Shown here in pieces: positions 22,905 to 32,897 of a stretch of DNA of 64,000 bases. The notes under the pieces are model-generated. The model ran no database searches and was not told where the DNA came from. It saw only the letters and a list, made by a program, of their open reading frames with translations. The translations under genes and the position numbers were made by a program. Origin of the DNA: Silene latifolia (lineage: Eukaryota; Streptophyta; Magnoliopsida; Caryophyllales; Caryophyllaceae); NCBI RefSeq assembly GCF_048544455.1, contig NC_133537.1, forward strand, positions 66,718,134 to 66,782,133, read 5' to 3'. Within the stretch, counting starts at the first letter, position 1. Each line of letters begins with the position of its first letter.

Positions 22905-24301
22905 ATGGAAGATGCTGTCAACAAGCTCACCGAGGCCGTGAACCTCATGATGACCAGAATGGATGCGATCAAATCCAAGCTGGGTGAAGATTCCTCTTCT
23001 TCTATCCCACCTCTGACTGATATGGAGAAACGGTTCAATTTCATTGAGGACCGTCTGAAACTCTCCCAGGGGAGGAACATCCACTACGAAAATGCTAGGG
23101 CCTATGCCCCAGTTCAGGATAAGTTGCCCACAAACATGGTACTCACTGATATCCCAAAGTTTAAGGGCACAGAAGATCCAGTCCACCATGTTAAGGCCTA
23201 TAAGGGGTACTTAGCATCAAGGGAGTGCCTCACGACATGCTCTCTGAAATTTTCGCTCAATCTCTGGATGAACACCCGAAGGCGTGGTTCTACAATCTGG
23301 ACCTTAAGAACTTCCCCACTTTCGAAGATATCACGGTGGAGTTTTGTAAGCACTATGCTGACAATGTCGAGATACGAACCAATATAAGAACGCTAGAGGT
23401 TATGACGCAAAAAGACAAAGAAGGCTTTACGGAATTCCTCACAAGGTGGCGCGCTGAAAGCGTGAAATTAGCCAAGAAGCCTGACGAAGTTGAAATGGTA
23501 GATAAGTTCGTAAAGAATCTACGACCTATTTACCGCAATGCTCTGAAATACCAGAATTTTGGCTCTTTCAAAGAATTGATAAGAATCGGGATAAAGGTAG
23601 AAGATGATGTCATAAAGGCTGAGGCTGAAAAGCCGAAAGGGTACCAAGGGGCCTCATCGTCTAGGACCAAAGCTCCAGCAACGACCCATTTAGATGAAGG
23701 CATCAATCTCTTAGAAGGGCAATCGTAGAAGTCGCAGCGCCAAACACCTAGGGCATTCACCAATATCGGATGCACTTATACATATGCTCTCCAAAGGCTC
23801 ATAGCCCAAGGAAAGCTGAAGCCTATTGGTCCAACTCCGGACCCTCCCGCTGATCAACAAGGTAAATGGTATAAACCAAATGCCTACTGTGCCTTTCATC
23901 AAGGGAAAGGCCATGATACTGAAAGGTGCTATCGACTGAAGCACGAAATTCAAGACATGAACGGAACGCTCCCGATCCCAGCTGTTAAACCTAATAACAT
24001 CACCAATCCATTTGGCGATCACGTCAACTTTGTTTCCGTCGAAGACAATGTCGATTATTCCCATCTTATCCGCCCATGTCACTTGAAAGGGGTGTTTATC
24101 GGGGAAATATTTGTGGATTGCTTTGAATTATTGCCAAACCCGAAGAATGAAATTCAAATCGGGAGTCTCGCTCTAGAATGTACTCCTCTCGTTAACGAAG
24201 TTAATAAAGGACAATTCGATTCACCAACCTTCATCACTGGCGTAGATCCTCAGAGGACTACCTCAGGATGGAGGCAAACCATCAAAGGGATCAAGGACTA
24301 G
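22905..24301 (+). pseudogene. Tat-E gag
   Basis: From the ATG at 22905 (MEDAVNKLTEAVNLMM) the frame encodes a heptad-like N-terminal segment, then FKGTEDPVHHVKAYKGYLA, then the retrotransposon Gag core (EHPKAWFYNLD, GFTEFLTRWRAE, FVKNLRP, about residues 120-230). A zinc-binding segment CAFHQGKGHDTERC (near 23890) follows, and the frame ends at a stop at 24301. Two lesions break it: a one-base deletion near 23211 (after AYKGYLA; the frame moves from 22905's to the one open at 23225) and a single CAG-to-TAG type stop at 23726-23728 after LLEGQS, beyond which the frame continues open. No protease or RT follows. A corrected reading would be about 465 residues. Gag packages the element RNA in virus-like particles. 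Confidence 0.88.
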
Positions 24302-24949
24302 AACCGAGCATCTAAGCTGACAACTGAACAAGGGAAAGCTCAAGACCAGATTTGAAAAATTATGAGTCGGGATCTGTTTTCTTTTCTTAGCCGAGCCGAG
24401 TCTAGGACTTTCTTTTCTTGAAGTTGAGTCGTTTGTCCCGCGATGACCTAGGGTGTGTCCTAAGAATCGTTCCTTTGAGTCTGTTAAGCAATTGACTTTC
24501 CAATAAAAAGTTGCAGTTTCGTTTCCAAATATGTCTTGTTTCCAATCCTCAATCATTCTGAAAGCATGATTAAATGCACAACACACTCAAAGGCATCCCT
24601 GGGGTAGAAATATGTCCCGTTTTAAAATGCAAGGTACACTAGGATCTCGTGTTTGATTCCTTTACCTATTCCATGTCTGGTGGTAGAAAACCTCCATCTG
24701 AACTAATGCTTAACACAAGCTTTTAGATGATTCTATGACGAACCCGGACTAGCTCCTTGTTTCCCCTATCGATGATGGAAGGCAAGCCTTTTCCCCAACA
24801 AAATCATCCTATCTCGAAGAGAGAAGATATCAACCCGTTCTAACAAGGAATTGTGAGTTCTTACCCAAATTAGTTGTCGAAGCCCAATTTTCAAGGTGTA
24901 TCCATTTATGACTAAGAGAATGAATAGAAGATCATTTTCAAAGAGAGAA

Positions 24950-25095
24950 AAAAGATGAAAAAGAATAAAAAATGAGAAAAAGAGAAAAATTGGAAAAATG
25001 AAAAAAAATGAAAAAAAATGAAAAAAAATGAAAAAAAATGAAAAAAAAAAGAAAAATGAAAAAAAAGATGAAAGAAAAAGAAAAAAGAAAAAAAG
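24950..25095 (+). repeat. A-rich simple repeat
   Basis: Degenerate GAAAAA/TGAAAAAAAA repeat, nearly perfect with a 10-bp period at about 24998-25048. It gives a spurious Lys/Met-rich ORF (25038 onward). Confidence 0.85.
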
Positions 25096-25933
25096 ATGTT
25101 GAAGTTATTGCGGAATGCTTTTTGGTTGAATGTCGAAGTTACGGAAGCCAGAATTCAAGTCAAGTACCCATAGTTGAGGTTCAATGGGCGAAGCCCAAAA
25201 GCGTAAGTAGTGACCTCTTTACCCTCTAAGTCCTTCCTGAGACAGTTACAAGGGGATAGTTAGGAATTTTGAGAATCATTCCGCTTCTGCTGTTACACCC
25301 AGCCTTTAGGGTCCAGATATGGAGATTTGAACCCACAATGTTTTCTAACCCATTTGCACTCGGATTTCATCAAAACCGAGACACCTTTCCAACCACGATG
25401 TAAGCCATAACCCGTTAGCCTTAGCACCACAAAACGAACCTTCAGAATGATGGTTTACCTTACCAACCTATTTTTACCAAGCTCCACATCCCAAAAGATC
25501 CAAGCCTTTTACACCTAACCCCAGACACGGGATTTAACGGTACCTTACAGGCTAGAATGGGATACGACATGATACCTTAGGTGAAACCTTCGAGTGTGTA
25601 CACACATTCAAAATGCCATGTTTATGCACCATGATCGAACTACGTCGGATTTGATTTCGCTCCACGCGAATACGTAGGCAGTCCTTCAGAATAAGGGATT
25701 CAATCCACTCATCAACCAAGTTGTCATCTTGTCGGTTTCTTACGGGTCTTAACCAAGTCCAAATGAAGCCACCTTTGTTTGAGTCGGTCTTAGCACTCGA
25801 TGTAAGCTAGGATGAGGATATAGGTTCGGATGATTAGTATCGAGTCTCAGAATGAGCTCTATCTAATGGTTTAGGCAAAGATGCTGAGTCACATAGATGT
25901 GGGTTTGTGTTGGGAACAGAAAATATGAAAAAC

Positions 25934-26043
25934 CCGCTGAAAAGAAAGAAGGCGTGGAAGAAAAATAGTAAGAGCCCGCTGAAAAGAAAGAAGGCGGTGG
26001 CAAGAAATGATGAAACTCGCTGAAAAGAAAGGAGGCGAGGAGA
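25934..26043 (+). repeat. Three copies of a GCTGAAAAGAAAGAAGGCG unit
   Basis: Copies begin near 25938, 25978 and 26018, about 40 bp apart, each CYCGCTGAAAAGAAAGRAGGCG followed by a variable purine-rich tail. Non-coding; the spacing resembles that of the palindrome array downstream. Confidence 0.8.
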
Positions 26044-26510
26044 AGAGTGACAGAATGTTTCCAACAAAAGTCATGTGTGATGTCTAAGTGTTCTCATAAA
26101 ATCAGTCTGTGTTTAGTGTCTGGGCGAAGCCAACGTTGTTGCTCCGTGAGTTTAATCCACCTTGTCAATGCCAAGTGATCTTGATTCCCATGTGCCCTCG
26201 GGAGCACGCCCATGCCATACGAAATCTTCGTCCCAAGTCGGACGACCTTGTGATTCCCATTTGTCGTCTTTTGGCACCAGAATGGCCAATTTACATTTCT
26301 ACCCCCAACAAGTCAATAAGCGAATTAAAACCCGTGCACACTTACGGTTTTATTTTCCTTTTTTGTTTTACGGTAGCGGGCTACGCCCACGTTTGTTTAC
26401 GGGTTATACAGAGTGTCTGAGTCGTATTTCCTGCTCACCCGTCAAGGTTCGATTTCAAAATGCCAAAGATTTCAGAATTCCGAAATTTCAAAAACTTTTT
26501 GCGAATTATG

Positions 26511-26846
26511 GGATAGATGATCCAAGTAGTGGTACATTTCAAGTCAAGGTTCAAATCTCCAAGTTCAAAATCAAATTTTGGGTCGACGACCCAACATCCA
26601 AGTGATTCATTTCAAATTCAAAATTTGGGTCGATAGCCCAATTATTCAAAATTTTCAACATGTTCAAATTTCGGGTCGATGACCCAGTCTTTCAAACTCA
26701 AATTTCGGGTCGATGACCCAACATTCCAAGTGATGTCAAATTCAAAATTCGGGTCGATGACCCAATTATTCAAAATTTTCAAATTCAATTTTCGGGTCGA
26801 TGACCCAATCTTTCAAATGATCTAATTTTAGGATCGATGATCCAAA
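26511..26846 (+). repeat. Array of GGGTCGATGACCC palindromes
   Basis: Seven palindromic units start at 26580, 26627, 26673, 26707, 26751, 26794 and 26830, with a weaker one at 26511 and an outlier at 27307. Each has arms GGGTC/GACCC around GAT (GGATC/GATCC in the last). Spacers are AT-rich, contain TCAAATTC-type words and vary from about 20 to 35 bp. Substitutions in one arm are sometimes matched in the other (GGATC with GATCC). Confidence 0.88.
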
Positions 26847-26917
26847 TGTGCTTATGTGATGATTATTGCTAGTACGTTTTTGTGTTTCAAATATAGCAGG
26901 ATATGCTTCAACTGGGG

Positions 26918-26982
26918 GGCTCTAAAGTCTTCGACTTTAGAGCCATTGCAAACTGGGGGCTCTGAAGCCGTTGGCTTCAGAG
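26918..26982 (+). repeat. Two adjacent perfect hairpins
   Basis: The first, 26918-26944, has a 12-bp stem GGCTCTAAAGTC with loop TTC. The second, 26960-26982, has a 10-bp stem CTCTGAAGCC with loop GTT. Both are preceded by AACTGGGGG. The two stems differ by paired changes (AAAGTC/GACTTT against GAAGCC/GGCTTC), so pairing is kept while sequence changes. Confidence 0.88.
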
Positions 26983-27124
26983 ACCATTATCAGGATGTAA
27001 AGGATGACATCCACCAAGAATTCAAGTCAATACAAGAGTATGAAATGGAAGAATTCCGTAGCTGAAAGCAAATGATGAAAGCGGCGGCAACGTCCTTGGA
27101 AAGTCCCGTCCCATTCGGACAAGC

Positions 27125-27215
27125 GCCAGCAGATGATAAATTTTGGGCAAATGTCATCAGATGATGAATTTTAGACATACGCCAGCAGATGATAAACTTT
27201 GGGCATGTGTCAGCA
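27125..27215 (+). repeat. Short tandem CAGCAGATGATRAA repeat
   Basis: Three to four imperfect copies of about 30 bp (GCCAGCAGATGATAAA…TTGGGCAA) just upstream of the 3' LTR. Non-coding. Confidence 0.7.
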
Positions 27216-27511
27216 GTTGCCGAACTACGACGCGGGTTTGATTCCGTCAGAAACGGATACGTAGGCGCCTAAGGATAAGGCTCAATCCACCATATATGCA
27301 ATTTATGGGTCGATGACCAACGATGATAATTCGACGCAACAGAAGCAAGATTTAGTCCCCGACGAAGTTTCAGGTATGATCTCTTCTTATGGCTGGCGAG
27401 CTTATATACGCAAGTCTAATGGACTATAAACGACCCGCAGAATCCTCGTGTCGAGAGGGACTGGGGTATACTTTGACTTTCGCCTTGTCCAATCCTCGTC
27501 AAAGTGGGGCT

Positions 27512-30500
27512 CAGAGATACCCGTATCCGTCGATATTGGAATTTATAGAGAACCCGACAAACACCCGAAGATGATAGGACACATGTATTTATTAGTTGTC
27601 ATTGTCATTATTTGGGTTCGTTTTACGATGTAGAATGAGCGTTCTCGACGAAATATTTTATTAATGTAAATGATATTTAAATTAAAGTTTTTAAGGTGAA
27701 TTCATTTTACTTTATTTTGAATTTATTTTCTCAAGTTTATTTTATTGAAAATAAAATTAATATTTGATTTGAAAAATCACTTTATGAGTGTATTTGATTT
27801 GAAAAATCATTTATTTTAGTGTGTTATTTGATTTGAAAAATCATTTATTTTAGTGTGTTATTTGATTTGAAAAATCGATTTCGAAAGTTGAAAACTCGTT
27901 TTAATCACACGATTTGTGAGCTCGTTTTATGCTTGATTTGGGCTCGATTTTCGACGCACTTTCGACCCAACTTCCTCTCCCATAACCCGCGTTCGATTCT
28001 TAGCCAAAGCCTATCCCAAACCCTTTGTTTAACCCACCCAAATCTCGTTCCAAACATCCCCCCAACACAGCCCAATTCCTTCCTTTACCCGTGTTTGTAT
28101 AGCCCATCGAAAGCCCTTCTAAACCGACTCAAACTTGGTCCAAACCCGCAACCCATCACCACCAACCCGTGCTCCACATTACCCATAACAACCCAGCACC
28201 TAGACCACCTCGAAACACTTCCACAAATCCAGCCAAAAAAGGCCCCAAAACAAAACAGCCCACGACCCCCCTGTTTTCGTTCAGCTCAAACCCGAGTCCA
28301 AAACCTGCTCCAAACACCACTTAAACCCGTGCCCATTAACCCTAATCCATACCCTAGTATCCTACCCATATTACCCTAGCTTAACCACCAAGAAACAGCC
28401 CTCCAAAACCCTACACGAGCTCACAATAGCTGCTGGACAGCAGCAGCGAAACAGAGCAGCCCGACTGCTTGTTGCTCTCTTTTACCCTACTTTAACTCCC
28501 TATAAATACCTCCCCTCTGCCATAAATTCATTCCTCTAAGTTCTCCATACATACTACCGTCACTCACAAGATTTAAACTCCAGAAACAAACCCTAATTGC
28601 CTCTCAAAACCCTCGACAAAACCGAGACATCCAAACTGAAACAGTTTGTGTCTCTCTCGAAATACAATTCGTTCTCCCTTCAAATCTCCATTAAAATTCG
28701 ATTTTCTTGTTCCTAATTAACCACATAACATCCATCTACATCTTAGACAAAGATTCACGAGCCAAATTGACCTTGAGAGCACACGAATCCCCTCGATAAA
28801 CAGAGTGACATACACTCTGTTTTCGCGGCTTTTCCTGTCTGTCCAGTTCTGTTTGTGCTCGTTTTTCGTGCCCCATAACTCAGAACGAGCATGGTTCGTT
28901 TTAAGATCTTTGTTCTCCTCTCTTTCTAGTTTTCAAAACATCTTTTAAATCTAATTTTCACCGTGAAACGAGTGAGAAATTGCAGTTTGAAAGTTGCTGT
29001 CCAGATTTGCAAAAAACGTGTTATTGCTTTGTTCCTTCGTCGACGACGGCCTCTCGAGATAAAATCTACGATCGATTATGACCCAAGACGGTGTAAACGA
29101 TACATGTAGGTTGAGGGTGCATCAAATACTCCTCTTCTCCCTTTTATTTCGTTCTTTTTATGTTTGTTTTTTATTGTTCGTTTTACGTTGTTTATCATTT
29201 TGTTTATCGTTTGATATCGTTAACTATGAAACTAGTTTAGTCAGAGTATGAGTTAAAGTACCACCATGAACACCCGCGTTGACTTGAGATGGGAAAGAAA
29301 TCCGCCACATCGGTCGGTCGTATCCCCCGTCTCATTTACATATCCTCGTGTTCAAGGTAGGGCATTAATAAAACGAATTCTAACTTCGTTCCTCGCTTTT
29401 GACCCCTCGTTTGTTTCGTTCAATTCGACCTACCCTAGGACCCTTCGCATGTTAGTTCGACCTCTGATTGTTAACATATGACTCATTTAGATGACATTAG
29501 ATCGATTTAATAACCTAATTAGGCACGTTAGGTGGCTTCGACACAAGCATTAAAATCGGTTAACAATTCTCTAATCTAATTGAACGCATCTCTCTTTTCA
29601 CATGATTTCTCGCTAGTATAAGAGTGCGTAATTAGCACCTTCTTATTAACACTCGACGAGTTAATTTAATGAGCGAACTTGACATAATTTGACGCTTTAG
29701 GCCGTGTAGAACACTCGGTTTTAGGCGAAGCCTTCTGACCTCTTTTATCATCGTTTTCTAATGTACATCCCGTATCGCTTTGCAAATCTATCTAACCTAA
29801 TGAATCTAACCTAAGGATTAGGGTAGGCTAGGATATGTAGGTCGTGTTTGGCCGTGTTTTTGTAGTCCTTTTCTCGCTTTTTTTATCTTTATCTCGTTAT
29901 TTCGTATCTTGTAATTATTTTTGTTTATCGAGTCGTGTTTTGCAATTTGTTTGTAATTAGTTTTCCGTTATCGAGTCAAATGATTTCTAAAAAACCTTAG
30001 TCTTGTTTGGTTAGATGGTTGTGCTCCAATTCATGTAAGAGCGTAGTAAATTCATGTTGTTTAAAGCGACATGGCCCGATTTATGCTAATGCATGCTTTG
30101 GTGTGTGGCCTCATGTCTAATTCGATGAGATTAAGCGAAAGCACGCATTACGAGGAGTGACCTAAGGCCGTGAGTCATGTAAGCCGTGGGCCACCCCCCT
30201 TGTGCACGTTTTCCTAGGCCAAATTGGCCGTGTAGTGTGTTGTGTATGGTGTCGTATATAGCAATTGTATTTACATCAAGTTGTATCTCTAAATTCTCGT
30301 TGTGTCGGCATGAAATGCCCGGGTTGTAATAGGGTAGATCCCAACGGCTCCCCCATTTCCCCTAAGCCTTGTTTGCTTTGTTTTGTATGTTGTTAGATCA
30401 ATCAACCCACATGCTAAATTACAACTTTGACAAAGTTAGTTTAGTTGCATCTAAAACGACATAGAAATTGTTGTCACATGTTAGGGTTTAAAACGATGTT

Positions 30501-30902
30501 TGCATATCATATATCGCAGTAGCTACGACCTTGTTTGAAATCCGATACTTGACTTAGTAGAGGCCGTTATTGACGGGCGGGGTTAGGTGTCCTTATGGGC
30601 TTCCTAACACGTACCCTCACCCCTTACTCAAGATCTATGGTTTGTGGATCCGTCTAAATACCATTGGATTACGAGAGTCATTCAAATCGAGTGATATAGG
30701 GTACAAGTCTTTATCTTTAATCACTCGTAGTCGATTGGCTTTATGCTTTTCGATGAAAGGTGTAAAGTTGACTTGAACGGTTCCAATTTCCCATAAAACT
30801 TGGTGGCGACTCTAATTTGTCTTAATTCGATTCGAAGGAACCTCGAGTCGATTATGCCTAGTGTGGATCCCGCGGACGCAGTTCCCGCGGGCGTTGTCCA
30901 CC
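27512..30902 (+). repeat. Tat-E 3' LTR
   Basis: 3391 bp, near-identical to the 5' LTR outside the MITE. Its first bases are CAGAGATACC where the 5' LTR has TGTAGATACC, so the terminal TGT is lost or changed here. It ends …GTTGTCCACC at the target duplication. TATA box at 28501-28508. Confidence 0.88.
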
Positions 30903-31626
30903 GATTTGATTGATATTAACTACTCTAATAATTGATAAGAAGAACATGCTCTTCTAATTAGACTAATGGGGTATTTATAGTGGAAATTAGGTGGATGCAT
31001 TAGGGTTAACTAAGGGCTAAACTAGTAATTACACTTTTTAGATTGAGCAGGGAGAAGCCGGTATTTTTCGAAGGAAGGGCTTCTTTCTTTGAAGCTTGAA
31101 GAAAACGAAATTGTGCTGGGCTGGAATCCGTGCGTATTGGTGTCGGGACGGGCGGATTGTAGCAGGGGAAGACGGGCGTCTTCAAGGGAATCCGGGCGTC
31201 TTCTGGGCTTGCTGCCCGGGCGTCTTTGGCAGAAGACGCACGGATTGTGCTGTGGAGGACGGGCGTCTTCAGGGCAATCCGCACGGATTGCTACTCAGCT
31301 TTGTTCCTTCTTCTTTTCTTCATAAAATCCTTGGGGATTTCCTTGGGGATGCAAGGATCCTTCCTCAACATTGCTCATCTACTATAATATGTACAAAGGC
31401 CTTCTAATCTTGTCTCTCCTTGATGCTTGGTCATTGAATTCAATCAATTTAGTCTCGTTTTGCCATGAAAATGCAAGATTTGCACTCCTTTCCTACCAAG
31501 GGATCAAAATCTCAAAGAATATGCAAAACAAAGAACTAAAGACAATAAATGACCCAAATATGCACTAAAAAGCATGGGAACAAGGCTAATTCGGGGGCTA
31601 AATATGCGTTAATTATGGTCACATCA
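30903..31626 (-). repeat. Ath-A 5' LTR, outer segment (promoter end)
   Basis: Continues the Ath-A 5' LTR after Tat-E, aligning with 8146-8871. It holds the TATA box (30972-30979, minus) and the CpG-motif array (31124-31292). Tat-E now separates this promoter from the Ath-A body by 13 kb, so Ath-A cannot be transcribed as a normal unit. Confidence 0.92.
31124..31292 (-). repeat. CpG-motif array in Ath-A 5' LTR
   Basis: Same eight units and steps as at 8362-8525, with only two substitutions seen between the copies. Located 145-310 bp upstream of the TATA box at 30972-30979 on the element strand. Confidence 0.85.
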
Positions 31627-32897
31627 GATTTATTGATTGGGTTGAAGTGATGTAATGATAAAACAGTAATAAAGAAAATGTCTAGGGAGGTCGGGTCACG
31701 CATGCTAATTATGTAAATGCTCATGTCAAGTTAGGAAGTTGATTTTACGATAAATGTTTAGGTTAAAGACACCCACCTTACGATATTAGTGTCAACCATA
31801 GACCGGGTCCTAGAGAAACTCTCGTCCATGACTAGGTCGTCCTACTACACATGCTTAGTCTAATTCAATTCCGTGCCTCTCGACTTTAGAACGAATGAAC
31901 AAACTTAATCGATGAATAAGGCCTTTAAACATAGATTAAACATTATGGTACATACATGTGATAGAAACAATTATACAATATTAACTTATCCTTATTTTGA
32001 CATTTACATATTACTTAATCATGCATGGCTTCCTTTATTCCCTAGACAAAGGTAAATTATTCTAACATTGTGAAAATATAAACTAAACTAATGCTAAATG
32101 AAATGATAAATAACATAATTAAAATAAAGATAGAATTACCTTGAATGGAAATAGAAGAACAATTGCAAATGGAAATAACTTGGAAATAACTTGGAATAAA
32201 TCTTGAACTTGATAATAGAAATGTTGTAATAAACTAATATAAGCTAAACTAAACTAAACTACTAATATTTAGAGAGAATTTTGGAATAGAAATATGTATA
32301 AGAGGTGAATCCAATGGTCGAGCATAGGCTCCTATTTATAGGAAAACAATAGGAGTAACGCATGCACTAAGGAGGAGCCAACCCCGATTGGATTTGGCAA
32401 CCCCGATCGAGGTCGTAGTGTCCATCATATTTTCTCTTAATTCCGTCCTTAATTGCAAATGGTATCCTATGTTGACGATTAATGCCTTGTTTAATGGTGT
32501 GATTAAGAACATTAAGGAGGGCATCTTAAGTATTTTGGCATCCTAGGCTCTTCTTTATCATCCAAATTTTCCACCACATTTTGGACTTGAATTCTTGGGC
32601 TTTGACTTGCACATTGACTTTGCTTTCATTTTCATTTTGATCCAACACTTTTTTCATGCAAATTCCATGCACTTCTTACACTTAGTCCAATCTTACTCTC
32701 ATACATAGCCTTGCTTCTAATGTTAGCACATTTTATAGTACTTTAGCTCATTTAGCTCATTTTCCAACAAAACACACTTGAACACACAATTGCACTAGAA
32801 ACACAATATTAGCTTAAAAACACTTTGATAAGTGCTAAATGATATGTAAAATCAAACTAATATAAAGGGTTAAAATGTATAGAAAATGCACTTATCA
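31627..32897 (-). repeat. Gyp-C 5' LTR, outer segment
   Basis: Starts with the GATTT duplication left by Ath-A and ends …CACTTATCA at 32897, where LINE coding sequence begins. TATAAATA on the minus strand at 32333-32340. About 45-70 bp upstream of it lies a pair of CCCCGATYG motifs (32382 and 32401). No ORF. Confidence 0.78.
32333..32409 (-). promoter_or_regulatory. Gyp-C TATA box with upstream motif pair
   Basis: TATAAATA at 32333-32340 on the minus strand. Two copies of CCCCGATTG/CCCCGATCG start at 32382 and 32401, 19 bp apart, on the upstream side. Arrangement matches the arrays in the Athila LTRs. Confidence 0.55.

Larger units (their letters stand above)
24302..27511 (+). other. Tat-E 3' non-coding region
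   Basis: 3.2 kb after gag without pol. It holds, in order, an A-rich simple repeat (24950-25095), a triplicated GCTGAAAAGAAAG motif (25934-26043), a palindrome array (26511-26846), two hairpins (26918-26982) and a CAGCAGATGATRAA repeat (27125-27215). The LTR-proximal end reads AAAGTGGGGCTC (27501-27512), a polypurine tract. Confidence 0.7.
17949..30902 (+). mobile_element. Tat-E: Tat/Retand-like Gypsy element with gag only
   Basis: A plus-strand element of 12,954 bp with unusually long LTRs (17949-21789 and 27512-30902) and a perfect 5-bp duplication GATTT (17944-17948 and 30903-30907). The primer site TGGCGACTGGGGA and long LTRs are Tat-lineage traits. The 5.7-kb interior encodes only Gag; no protease, RT or integrase is found on either strand, so the element depended on another copy for transposition. 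The 3' half of the interior is rich in short repeats and hairpins. The LTRs are the same length once the MITE in the 5' copy is removed. Confidence 0.9.
7114..31626 (-). mobile_element. Ath-A: Athila-type Gypsy element, with nested Tat-E
   Basis: A minus-strand element with LTRs at 7114-8871 (3') and 16919-31626 (5', split by Tat-E), a primer-binding site at 16896-16914, a polypurine tract at 8872-8889 and a perfect 5-bp duplication GATTT (7109-7113 and 31627-31631). Without Tat-E it is about 11.6 kb. Order on its own strand: 5' LTR, leader, pol remnant, spacer array, 3' ORF, 2.1 kb of non-coding DNA, 3' LTR. Gag and protease are missing: the leader, which aligns with that of Ath-B, runs straight into the protease-RT linker at 16775. 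Comparing the last ~720 bp of the LTRs by eye gives about eight substitutions and one 10-bp indel, so the insertion is fairly young. Confidence 0.93.
5600..32897 (-). mobile_element. Gyp-C: Gypsy LTR element, 5' part, interrupted by Ath-A
   Basis: A minus-strand element whose body (5600-6967) holds one decayed ORF, an Athila-type primer-binding site (6945-6962), and a 5' LTR cut in two by Ath-A (6968-7113 and 31627-32897). The outer LTR end (…ACTTATCA at 32897) abuts LINE-L coding sequence, so Gyp-C inserted into the LINE. Its left part and 3' LTR are outside the window, beyond Copia-1. No RT, integrase or protease is seen in the visible part. Confidence 0.8.

Noticed and set aside
26511..26846. 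CRISPR-like array (short palindromic repeats with variable spacers)
   Set aside because: Plant retrotransposon context; repeats are 13 bp, spacing is irregular and spacers share words. It is a palindrome array, not CRISPR.
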